This document shows, one piece after another, positions 43,922 to 51,389 of a stretch of 64,000 nt of DNA (the first letter of the stretch is position 1; the number at the start of each line of letters is the position of its first letter). Below the pieces are notes generated by a model, which saw only the letters and a list, made by a program, of their open reading frames with translations, had not been told where the DNA came from and made no database searches. This DNA is from Mucilaginibacter limnophilus. Lineage in GTDB: Bacteria; Bacteroidota; Bacteroidia; Sphingobacteriales; Sphingobacteriaceae. Position numbers and translations under genes: made by a program. Location of the stretch: positions 372,001-436,000 of the forward strand of contig NZ_SACK01000001.1 of the NCBI RefSeq assembly GCF_004005815.1. The letters are read 5' to 3'.

Positions 43922-44536
43922 ATGTCTTTAAAAGAAAACATAAAAAACAACCCGAAGCTAAAAAAGCTGGTACACTGGATGCTTATCCCAACGGGAGAGG
44001 CACGTCCGAGGCTTTGGGTAAAGTGGTTTGTAAATCCGTTTATTCATAAACGGGGCAAAGGTTCAAAAGTACGACGTTACACCCGAATGGATGTACTGCC
44101 TTTTAATCGCTTTGAACTTGGCGAAGGTTCAACTATTGAAGACTTTTGCACCATTAATAATGGCGTTGGCGACGTTTTTATAGGCAGTAACTCGCTTGTT
44201 GGTATGGGTAATGTGATAATTGGCCCGGTAACTATCGGCAACAATGTGATCTTCGCCCAAAACATAGTAGCAAGCGGCTTAAATCACGAATACCGTGACG
44301 TTAACCAGCCTATTCATGCCCAAAAAATACTGGTGGCACCGATAGTAGTGGAAGATGACTGCTGGATAGCAGCAAACTCAGTGATTACCTCAGGCGTAAC
44401 AATAGGTAAGCACAGTGTAATAGCTGCCGGAGCAGTGGTTACCAAAGATATCCCGCCTTACTCAGTAGCAGTAGGTAATCCCGCCAAAGTGATAAAAAAG
44501 TTTGATTTTGAGCTTAACGATTGGGTAAGAGTTTAA
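43922..44536 (+). CDS. Hexapeptide-repeat acyltransferase (CatB-like)
   Basis: A 204-residue left-handed beta-helix protein. Hexapeptide turns run from about residue 65 to 190 (IEDFCTINNGVGDVFIGSNS, VGMGNVIIGPVTIG, VIAAGAVVTKD). The catalytic histidine region is SGLNHEYRDV. The ending PPYSVAVGNPAKVIKKFD is typical of xenobiotic/sugar acetyltransferases of the Wzx-locus type. It probably acetylates a sugar of the polymer in the cytoplasm. Confidence 0.9.
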   Translation: MSLKENIKNNPKLKKLVHWMLIPTGEARPRLWVKWFVNPFIHKRGKGSKVRRYTRMDVLPFNRFELGEGSTIEDFCTINNGVGDVFIGSNSLVGMGNVIIGPVTIGNNVIFAQNIVASGLNHEYRDVNQPIHAQKILVAPIVVEDDCWIAANSVITSGVTIGKHSVIAAGAVVTKDIPPYSVAVGNPAKVIKKFDFELNDWVRV

Positions 44537-44538
44537 TA

Positions 44539-45132
44539 ATGAAATTATATTCTTATATCGTAATAATATCAACATTTTGCCTGCCTACAATAACAAAAGG
44601 CCAAGATACTTCGAACCTTTTAAAAGAAAGCTTAGAAAGCGCTGCGAAAAATGTTTTGCAATTGAATGAACTTAATATATCAAATGACACCTTAAATATC
44701 GTGTCTGAATCTGGTTTTCTATTTTATCCTTTTGGGAAGCACAAAAGTTTTGCGCAGTTTAAGGCAGCGAACTTAAAATTTAATTACAAAGATATTTATC
44801 TTAAAAATCAATTAACAAATGAGATTGTAAGAGGATATCAACTACATGAAGGAAAAAGTTACGTTAAGTTGTTGATTGAGGATGAAGATGATGATAACCG
44901 AGTTATGATAATTAGAGGTGAAATATCAGATTCTGTAATTTTTTTAAAAAACAGGGTTCATGTTGGAATGGATAAGCAAAAATTTCTTCAGCTGTTTTTT
45001 GCCAGAACACCTAACAATAGCATAAATGTGATTAATTTAAAATCAGCTCTTGAAGGTATAATACATACCTATACTTTTAAGCAAAATAAACTTCAGTCGA
45101 TTAAGTTTTATACGGATTATATGGTTTTATAA
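44539..45132 (+). CDS. Hypothetical exported protein, AT-rich
   Basis: A 197-residue protein from ATG 44539, three bases after the acyltransferase stop. A signal peptide (KLYSYIVIISTFCLPTITKG) is followed by a soluble body; a short segment VHVGMDKQKFLQLFF near 150 resembles the start of small periplasmic stress-type domains, but no family is clear. Its base composition is plainly more AT-rich than the neighbours, with many AAA, ATT and TTA codons, which suggests a different history. Function unknown. Confidence 0.72.
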   Translation: MKLYSYIVIISTFCLPTITKGQDTSNLLKESLESAAKNVLQLNELNISNDTLNIVSESGFLFYPFGKHKSFAQFKAANLKFNYKDIYLKNQLTNEIVRGYQLHEGKSYVKLLIEDEDDDNRVMIIRGEISDSVIFLKNRVHVGMDKQKFLQLFFARTPNNSINVINLKSALEGIIHTYTFKQNKLQSIKFYTDYMVL

Positions 45133-45143
45133 TCCGTAAATTA

Positions 45144-46346
45144 TTAAACCTTCTCCTTCTGCAATAACGCCGGTATGGTTTTTAAAATAACCCTGGCGTC
45201 ATTCCAGATGCTGTGGTTTTCGGCATAGTAGTTATCCAGCATCAGGCGTTCTTCCTCGCTCATTTCACCTTTGCCGCGTTTTTCAACCTGCCACAGGCCG
45301 GTAATGCCTGCCGGAGCAGCGAAACGCAGGGCATACTTGTCGGTAGTTAACTTTTCGGCTTCATATAAAGGAAGCGGACGGTTGCCTACTATGCTCATGT
45401 CGCCCTTTATTACGTTCCAAAGCTGTGGTAACTCGTCGATACTGGTGTTGCGTATAAAGTTGCCAACCTTGGTGATACGCGGGTCGTTCTTTATCTTAAA
45501 GAAGGCAGATTCGCCGCCTGCTTTTTTCGAATCGATATACTGTTTTTCGCACCAGGTTACCTTATCGGCATGTACCGGAAACTGGCATTTGCCTGTAGGG
45601 GCGCATTGCGCGCACAGGTAGTTTGTGTTATCTTCTTCGCTTTTGGTTTGCTTGCTCTGTGCATCAATACTGTATTGGTTAAGGTGCTGAAGGTCTTTTA
45701 TACGCTGGTCGGCATTCACGTACATCGACCTGAACTTATAAAACTTAAATACATGATAACCCGTACCCACACGTAACGAATAATAGAACGCCGGCCCGCG
45801 CGATTCAAGCTTAATAGCTATATAAATCAATAAGAACAGCGGCGACAGCAGCAGCAAAATAGTTCCGGCAAACAAAACATCAAAAATGCGTTTACCTACA
45901 GGTGTTTTCTTTATTGTAGGTGTTTTAGCCGTCAGATTAGTTTTTAGGTTACCCCATCTGTCGATTAAAAAGTTTACGCGTGTTTCAACATTCCGGGCGC
46001 TAAGCGGCTGCCAGAAAACGTCGAGTACCCCGGCCTCAAGCGCCAGCTTACGCAGGTTCGCGCTAAGGTGTGATACCACAAGGAAGAAAGGAACGTTGTT
46101 TAGTTTTTTCTTCTTCAGCGTTTCAAGCAAAGGCACACCTGCCGGCGCCATTACCTCGCTTTGCGATATAACAGCTACAATGTTAAGGTTTTGCTCAGTC
46201 CAGGTGTTAACAAGCTCAATAGCATTCTCAAAACGCTGCAATGTGCGCTGCTCAAGTTGCAGGCTTTCAAAAAAAGCTGCCACTTCATCGTCGCAATGTA
46301 CAAGAGCTATAATTTGCCCGCTATGTTGTGCGCCGGTATCAGTCAT
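45144..46346 (-). CDS. Initiating sugar transferase with pseudo-receiver N-terminus and cysteine insert
   Basis: A 400-residue polyprenyl-phosphate sugar-1-phosphate transferase. Residues about 5-130 look like a receiver domain whose phospho-acceptor strand reads VAVISQSEV, with no aspartate, so it is a pseudo-receiver. The transferase core starts KRIFDVLFAGTILLLLSPLF, with KFRSMYVNAD, NTSIDELPQLWNV, KGDMSIVGNRPL and GITGLWQV as in WcaJ/WbaP. A 60-residue insert carries Cys245, Cys248, Cys254 and Cys266. It would start repeat-unit synthesis. Its start lies nine bases after the stop of a stand-alone receiver gene, so they form one unit. Confidence 0.87.
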   Translation of the reverse strand: MTDTGAQHSGQIIALVHCDDEVAAFFESLQLEQRTLQRFENAIELVNTWTEQNLNIVAVISQSEVMAPAGVPLLETLKKKKLNNVPFFLVVSHLSANLRKLALEAGVLDVFWQPLSARNVETRVNFLIDRWGNLKTNLTAKTPTIKKTPVGKRIFDVLFAGTILLLLSPLFLLIYIAIKLESRGPAFYYSLRVGTGYHVFKFYKFRSMYVNADQRIKDLQHLNQYSIDAQSKQTKSEEDNTNYLCAQCAPTGKCQFPVHADKVTWCEKQYIDSKKAGGESAFFKIKNDPRITKVGNFIRNTSIDELPQLWNVIKGDMSIVGNRPLPLYEAEKLTTDKYALRFAAPAGITGLWQVEKRGKGEMSEEERLMLDNYYAENHSIWNDARVILKTIPALLQKEKV

Positions 46347-46355
46347 ATATAAATA

Positions 46356-46757
46356 TTATAAAGTTCGGCCTACGCGCCTTAAAACAACTTTTATCCTCGA
46401 TGCAAGTTCGGCCGGGTTAAAAGGCTTTACAATAAAGTCTTCGGCGCCCGCGTCAAGGCATTTTATACGTTTTTCCGAGCTTTCCTCGCCCGAAAGTATC
46501 ATAATTGGTATCGTGTTAAAAAAGTCGCTCGATTTTACCTGGTCAATCAGTTCAAGGCCGGTAAGCTGCGGCGTGTTGTAGTCAGATAAAATAAGATTAG
46601 GGATATTGCCGTCCTGCAAAAATGCAAGCGCTTCCATGCCGTTCGAGCATATCTTTACGTCATAACTTGAGCTCAGGAATTCCTGCAGAATGATCTGCAT
46701 ATACGGATCGTCCTCTACTACAAGTATTTTGGTGGGGTGTGTATTACTAAAGGCCAT
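46356..46757 (-). CDS. Stand-alone response-regulator receiver
   Basis: A 133-residue receiver with no output domain. Key residues are Glu15, Asp16, Asp17 and phospho-acceptor Asp59 (LILSDYNTPQLTG), and the lysine of FIVKPFNPAEL near 113. It lies directly upstream of, and in one unit with, the sugar transferase, whose own N-terminal receiver has lost its acceptor. It may bind that protein. The divergent hybrid kinase at 46958 is a possible phosphate source. Confidence 0.93.
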   Translation of the reverse strand: MAFSNTHPTKILVVEDDPYMQIILQEFLSSSYDVKICSNGMEALAFLQDGNIPNLILSDYNTPQLTGLELIDQVKSSDFFNTIPIMILSGEESSEKRIKCLDAGAEDFIVKPFNPAELASRIKVVLRRVGRTL

Positions 46758-46831
46758 AAGCGAAAGTACCGTTATGGGGTTTTATATTAAAATAATTATG
46801 AACAATTTTTAGCACATGTTTGCACAGTAGC

Positions 46832-46862
46832 TTTATTACGTAATTTGGAGTAAATATGTTTG
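46832..46862 (+). promoter_or_regulatory. Promoter of the hybrid kinase gene
   Basis: TTTA (46832-46835), 19 bases, then TATGTTTG (46855-46862) fits TTTG-N19-TAnnTTTG with one mismatch. Transcription would begin near 46867, leaving an AT-rich leader of about 90 bases before the GTG start. Confidence 0.5.
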
Positions 46863-46957
46863 CAAACAAAGATTTTTATGCAACAAAAAAGTTTGAATTA
46901 TAGTATTAAATAAATTATTTGTTATTTTAATCACTCAACTAATATCCGGCGCGCTAA

Positions 46958-49738
46958 GTGAATTTGTCTCATTTTATATTTAATACTGAACAGCTTAATA
47001 GGATATTTCCATATTATATATTGCTTAACAATGAGTTAGGCATCGATGCCTGTGGCGCTGCTTATAATAACGTACTTGCAGGTATTGCCGGGCGTAAAGA
47101 TTTTACAGCCATGTTTACTGTGGGCGGTAAAACACAGGTTACCTATAACGACCTGGTTGACCTTACCGGACAATTTATCAGCCTGCTGCCTTTAAACAAT
47201 GGCGATATAAAATTTCAGGGGCAGCTTGAGTATCTTGAAGCCACCGGGCAGTTTTTATTTGCAGGCAATACCCTGAAGGGTATAGCGCCGCCTGATATCT
47301 CATCAAATGTAAATTCAAAAGGAATTTTAAAAGGCAAGCTTGATTTTTATGAAGATGTGCTGAACCAGATACCTGCCGATGTGGTGGTGTATGATAATCA
47401 GCACCGATATGTTTTTATCAGCCATACGGCTATAAAAGATAGGGCATTGCGTGAGCGGCTTATTGGCTTGAAGGATGAAGATTTTTGCTGGCTTACCAAC
47501 CGGCCGGAAAGTTTGGCACAAGAACGCCATGCCTATTTTAACGAGGTTGTAAAAACGCGCAAGCTAAAAACCTGGGAAGAAAAAGTGCCTAATGCTGATG
47601 GAAGTGAGAGCTATCATTTGCGGAATATGTATCCGCTGCTTGATGAGGATAACCATGTAAAGTTTGTGATTGGTTATGGCTTGGATATCACCGACCGTAA
47701 ACTAGCCGAAGAGAAGCTGATCATCAACGAAAAAAAATATAAAGACCTTTACAATTTTGGTACCGCGCTTATTTATACGCATGATATGCGCGGAAACCTT
47801 CGTTCGGTAAATCCGGCTATCAGCAATACACTCGGCTATACCGAAGAGGAGGTAACTAATAATAATATTCGTAACATACTTCCGGTTTACGACCGCAATA
47901 AAATACAACACGACTATCTCGACAAAGTACGCACTCAAGGCACGGTAAAAGGCATTAGCCGGGTGGTGCATAAAAACGGCAGCATTTTATATCTGCATTA
48001 CCAGGGGCACCTTGCCGGCGACGACTCAAACGCGCCGTATGTTATTGGTTTTGCGCAGGATATTACCGACCGTATTAAAATTGAGAAAGAGCTTCGTGCC
48101 GCCAAAGTGACTACTGAAAGCGCCGCTCGAGCTAAAGAGATATTCCTGGCCAACATGAGCCACGAGATACGCACGCCGATGAATGGTATCCTTGGCCTGA
48201 ATATGTTGCTTTCAAAAACCGAACTAAACGAACAACAGTTAGGCTATACGCGGATGATCTCCGAGTCGGTTAAAAATTTGCTTACCATAGTAAATGATAT
48301 TCTTGATATCGAAAAGATAAGCTCGGGTAAGTTGGAACTAGAAAGCAAGCCGTTCAACATCAGCAACAAAATTGCGCGTACTCTGCAGTTGTTTCAGTAT
48401 AAGTCAAAAGAAAAAGACCTGTCGCTGATACTAAATAACCGCCTGCCCGACGAGTTTGTGGTAATAGGCGACCAATACCGTTTTGCACAGATACTGTCGA
48501 ACCTGATTAACAATTCCATCAAGTTCACCAAAAAAGGAGACATCACCGTTTCGGCATCATTGCTGTATAATGCTAATGATAAGGTATTGCTGGAGTTTTC
48601 GGTAAAAGATACAGGTATAGGTATCAGTCCAGACAGGTTGCCGGTGATATTTGATTCGTTTGTGCAGGGATCAAGCCATATGAGCCGCAAGTACGGCGGT
48701 ACCGGGCTCGGGCTATCCATATGTAAAAGCCTTGTTGAAATGCAGGGCGGGCACATTAAGGTGCATAGCAAACTTAACCAGGGTACCGAGTTTATATTCA
48801 GCCTCACCTATAAAAAAGGGTTAAGCTATATGCAAAAGCAGGGTGAAGAAGATGATGTGATTGATCCGGAGTTGCTTCGTGACAGGAAGATACTGGTTGC
48901 CGAGGATGTTGAGCTTAACCAGTTTCTGGTACGGAATGTGCTCGAATCATGGGGATGTGTAGTTGATATTGTGAGCAATGGTGCCGAGGCGGTTGAAAGA
49001 GTGAAGGATGAAGATTATGATGTAGTGCTGATGGATATACAAATGCCCGAAATGGATGGCATTACTGCTACACGTCATATCAGGCAGTTTGAGCCCGAAC
49101 AACACCGTGATGTGCCTATCATTGCTTTTACTGCAAACGCTCTAAAAGGTGATAGCCAGTATTATAAAGATGCGGGGATGAACGATTGTGTTATGAAGCC
49201 TTATACTGAGGAAGATCTTTTCAAAAAGATCACTGATGTTTTAAGGAAAAGCGAGGGCCCCGATATATTACATTTGGGCAACTGGCCAAAACAACCTGAT
49301 CGGATTGAAGTTATAACTGCCGAACCTGAGAAAGAAGAAAACGAAGAAGTTAAGCAAACCCCTGAAAGTACCCCTATGGAAGGCAGTGAAAAACTATACG
49401 ATCTGACAATGATCGAAACGATAAGCAAGAACAACGAATCGTTTGTAAATAAAATGATACTGATGTTTTGCGATGTTACAAGCCAGGATGTTGACAAACT
49501 GAAGGAGGCTGCCGCGCAAGGCAACTGGGAAACTGTATCACAACTTGCGCATAAACTTAAATCGACAGTAGGGAATATGGGTGTTGAATCACTAAAAGAT
49601 GTGGTTCGTGCATTGGAACTGAAGGCCTCAGATAATCCGCAGGCGCTTGTTGAAGAGCTTGATGAAAAACTGAACAAAGTAAAAGCGCAGCTAAAAGCTG
49701 ATCACCCTTCGGCGTTTGAACCGCAGGCTACAAATTAA
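46958..49738 (+). CDS. Hybrid sensor histidine kinase with HNOBA-like N-terminus
   Basis: A 926-residue soluble kinase with probable GTG start. Residues 1-115 (LNRIFPYYILLNNELGI, FQGQLEYLEATGQFLFAGN) look like an HNOBA domain, known from H-NOX signalling. Two PAS units follow (about 125-250, 255-375). The HisKA box has His402 (NMSHEIRTPMNGIL), the ATPase boxes are LINNSIKFT, DTGIGIS and GTGLGLSI, a receiver has Asp693 (VVLMDIQMPEMDG), and a C-terminal Hpt domain has His865 (AHKLKSTVGNMG). It is a full phosphorelay chain, so it could feed one of the receivers nearby. It overlaps the convergent GT2 gene by 11 bases at the stops. Confidence 0.9.
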   Translation: MNLSHFIFNTEQLNRIFPYYILLNNELGIDACGAAYNNVLAGIAGRKDFTAMFTVGGKTQVTYNDLVDLTGQFISLLPLNNGDIKFQGQLEYLEATGQFLFAGNTLKGIAPPDISSNVNSKGILKGKLDFYEDVLNQIPADVVVYDNQHRYVFISHTAIKDRALRERLIGLKDEDFCWLTNRPESLAQERHAYFNEVVKTRKLKTWEEKVPNADGSESYHLRNMYPLLDEDNHVKFVIGYGLDITDRKLAEEKLIINEKKYKDLYNFGTALIYTHDMRGNLRSVNPAISNTLGYTEEEVTNNNIRNILPVYDRNKIQHDYLDKVRTQGTVKGISRVVHKNGSILYLHYQGHLAGDDSNAPYVIGFAQDITDRIKIEKELRAAKVTTESAARAKEIFLANMSHEIRTPMNGILGLNMLLSKTELNEQQLGYTRMISESVKNLLTIVNDILDIEKISSGKLELESKPFNISNKIARTLQLFQYKSKEKDLSLILNNRLPDEFVVIGDQYRFAQILSNLINNSIKFTKKGDITVSASLLYNANDKVLLEFSVKDTGIGISPDRLPVIFDSFVQGSSHMSRKYGGTGLGLSICKSLVEMQGGHIKVHSKLNQGTEFIFSLTYKKGLSYMQKQGEEDDVIDPELLRDRKILVAEDVELNQFLVRNVLESWGCVVDIVSNGAEAVERVKDEDYDVVLMDIQMPEMDGITATRHIRQFEPEQHRDVPIIAFTANALKGDSQYYKDAGMNDCVMKPYTEEDLFKKITDVLRKSEGPDILHLGNWPKQPDRIEVITAEPEKEENEEVKQTPESTPMEGSEKLYDLTMIETISKNNESFVNKMILMFCDVTSQDVDKLKEAAAQGNWETVSQLAHKLKSTVGNMGVESLKDVVRALELKASDNPQALVEELDEKLNKVKAQLKADHPSAFEPQATN

Positions 49739-50534
49739 ATACCCGTTTTAAGCGTTTCCAGGTACCTTTCCAAAGGCCGCCGTCTATTTGTATGCGCCTG
49801 TCGGTCGTCCATACAATAGCATTTGAGCCCGATACGCGGTGCATTTTTCCAAAGCCCTTACCCGTTAGTTTTAATGCCAGATAGCCATCTTCGTTAGTGC
49901 CCGGCGGATGGTTAAAGCCATCAACCTGTAAGCCCTGCTCTTTACGGAAACCGGAGTTAAACCCATACACATTTACCGCCTGGCTTTTAAACTTTGTATT
50001 ATAAAAGCGTGTCAGTTCGGCAAACCATTCATAAAAATAGTAAGTGATCCGGCCAGTACTACCAATAGGGATAAATGAGAATATACCATATGTAATGGCA
50101 ACCTTATCGTTGTTGGCCAGCGGCTTTACCATTTCTTCAATCCAGTCTTTTGGATAAATGGTATCGGCATCAGCATTTAAAATGTACTTACCGCGGGCTT
50201 TTGCCAGTCCGCAATTACGGGCAGGGGTAATACCCTGGGTGGTTTCCAATATATAGTTTACGCCGCAGGCTTTTATCAGTTCTTCGGTTTTGTCCTTCGA
50301 GTTATTGTTTACAACTAATATCTCAACCGCGCGTGAGGTTTCGTTATGGCAAAGCGACGACAGCGTTTGAACGATATTTTCTTCTTCGTTATAGGCAGGC
50401 ATTACTACCGATACTTCAGGCTCTTTATCTTTTGACAGCCGAGCATACGCAGCTCTTATTTTTTGAAAGTTAGCTTCAGAGTGGTCTTTATTAAGATATT
50501 GCTGTATGTATTTCGGTATAAAAACAGATTTCAT
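49728..50534 (-). CDS. Glycosyltransferase family 2 protein
   Basis: A 268-residue soluble GT2. Marks are VSVVMPAYNEEENIVQTL, VVNNNSKDKTEELI, GITPARNCGLAKARGKYIL, NADADTIYPKDWI (DxD) and PPGTNEDGYLALKL. It closes the polysaccharide locus on this side. Its 3' end overlaps the hybrid kinase gene by 11 bases, tail to tail. Confidence 0.9.
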   Translation of the reverse strand: MKSVFIPKYIQQYLNKDHSEANFQKIRAAYARLSKDKEPEVSVVMPAYNEEENIVQTLSSLCHNETSRAVEILVVNNNSKDKTEELIKACGVNYILETTQGITPARNCGLAKARGKYILNADADTIYPKDWIEEMVKPLANNDKVAITYGIFSFIPIGSTGRITYYFYEWFAELTRFYNTKFKSQAVNVYGFNSGFRKEQGLQVDGFNHPPGTNEDGYLALKLTGKGFGKMHRVSGSNAIVWTTDRRIQIDGGLWKGTWKRLKRVFNL

Positions 50535-50588
50535 GCCTGTATTAAGTTAGATGCTATGTTTACGGTTTTGGTGTGTATTTAGATGCGT

Positions 50589-51035
50589 TTAATTAATACT
50601 TATATGTGTCCACGCTATAAAAAGCACTTGCAACGGTACCCTGAACCATAAATAATTTCGCCCGGCGCCATTGTATGTGCCTGTTTGATAATTTACATTT
50701 TTTACAGCGGCATAAATGTTAGCAGGAAGTATCAGGATAAAGAATACAATAAGCGCCCAGCCGGTAATCTTTTCGTAACCCGGCGCAAGTAGGCCGATTG
50801 CAGCTACTATCTCAATAAAACCGGTAATATAAACCAAGGCTTTTTTGTACGGAACTATATTAGGCAACATCATCATCATGCCTTTTGTAAAAGCGAAATG
50901 CCCCATCGCTGTAAACAAAAGCATGCCCGACATGCCTATGCGCATGGCCAGTTTGTACCCGCCGCCCCATCCGAACAGCCACATGGCTGCAAGCCCGAGC
51001 AAAAAAGCAGTTATAAGTACAATCAGCGGTTTCAT
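50589..51035 (-). CDS. DoxX family membrane protein
   Basis: A 148-residue protein with four membrane helices. FAFTKGMMMMLPNIVPYKKALVYI-type spacing with GFIEIVAAIGLLAPGYEK and a C-terminal FRVPLQVLFIAW matches the DoxX/DoxD-like superfamily. Members occur in redox or sulfur metabolism and stress settings, but many lack a known role. It lies next to a redox-signalling cluster, downstream of the UBP gene by 12 bases, and may be cotranscribed with it. Confidence 0.8.
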   Translation of the reverse strand: MKPLIVLITAFLLGLAAMWLFGWGGGYKLAMRIGMSGMLLFTAMGHFAFTKGMMMMLPNIVPYKKALVYITGFIEIVAAIGLLAPGYEKITGWALIVFFILILPANIYAAVKNVNYQTGTYNGAGRNYLWFRVPLQVLFIAWTHISIN

Positions 51036-51047
51036 GCTATATAAATA

Positions 51048-51317
51048 TCAATAACGCGCAATTTGTTCGTCGGGATAACACCAAAGCCAGCGTTCGCCGG
51101 GCTCGGCCGAGGCTATAACCGGGTGGCCCGTTGCATGGTAATGCGCTGTCATATGTTGCGCGGGAGATGTGTCGCAGCACAAGGTTACGCCGCAGGTTTG
51201 GCAGGTACGCAGGTGAACCCAGGTGCCGCCTACTTTCATACATTCTTCACACAGGTACTCGTCGCCTATAGTTACCTCGGTAACTTGACGGATGTGTTCG
51301 CAGGTTTCCTCTTTCAT
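51048..51317 (-). CDS. UBP-type zinc finger protein
   Basis: From ATG 51317 the product has 89 residues; an upstream GTG (51377) falls inside a hairpin and is not favoured. The whole protein is one UBP zinc finger: CEHIRQVTEV, LCEECMKVGGTWVHLRTCQ, CGVTLCCDTSPAQHMTAHY and HYHATGHPVIAS supply the Cys and His ligands, and WLWCYPDEQIA the aromatic end. Bacterial UBP fingers of this size often lie next to fused receiver/thioredoxin-reductase genes, as here. The eukaryotic fold binds a free C-terminal Gly-Gly, but no such partner is known in bacteria of this type. Confidence 0.9.
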   Translation of the reverse strand: MKEETCEHIRQVTEVTIGDEYLCEECMKVGGTWVHLRTCQTCGVTLCCDTSPAQHMTAHYHATGHPVIASAEPGERWLWCYPDEQIARY

Positions 51318-51325
51318 GGTTTTGG

Positions 51326-51377
51326 GTGGAGCAAGGCGTATGGCGAAGGGCGGTTTACTCCATCCGCCTCGCTCCAC
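51326..51377 (-). promoter_or_regulatory. Long intercistronic hairpin between reductase and UBP genes
   Basis: On the minus strand, GTGGAGCGAGGCG pairs with CGCCTTGCTCCAC: 13 base pairs with one G-U, around a 26-base loop that contains a second, competing GGCGG/CCGCC pairing. It occupies most of the 72-base gap and ends nine bases before the UBP start codon. No U-tract follows, so it is not a normal terminator. Confidence 0.7.
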
Positions 51378-51389
51378 GCACCTTGCCGG

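Noticed and set aside
45886..46581. A 231-codon plus-strand frame opposite the sugar transferase and receiver genes
   Set aside because: It spans two well-supported minus-strand genes, and its product is rich in Ser, Arg and Cys without domain marks.
51318..51377. Longer UBP protein starting at GTG 51377
   Set aside because: The added 20 residues are coded by the intercistronic hairpin and are not part of the zinc finger; ATG 51317 fits the domain start.
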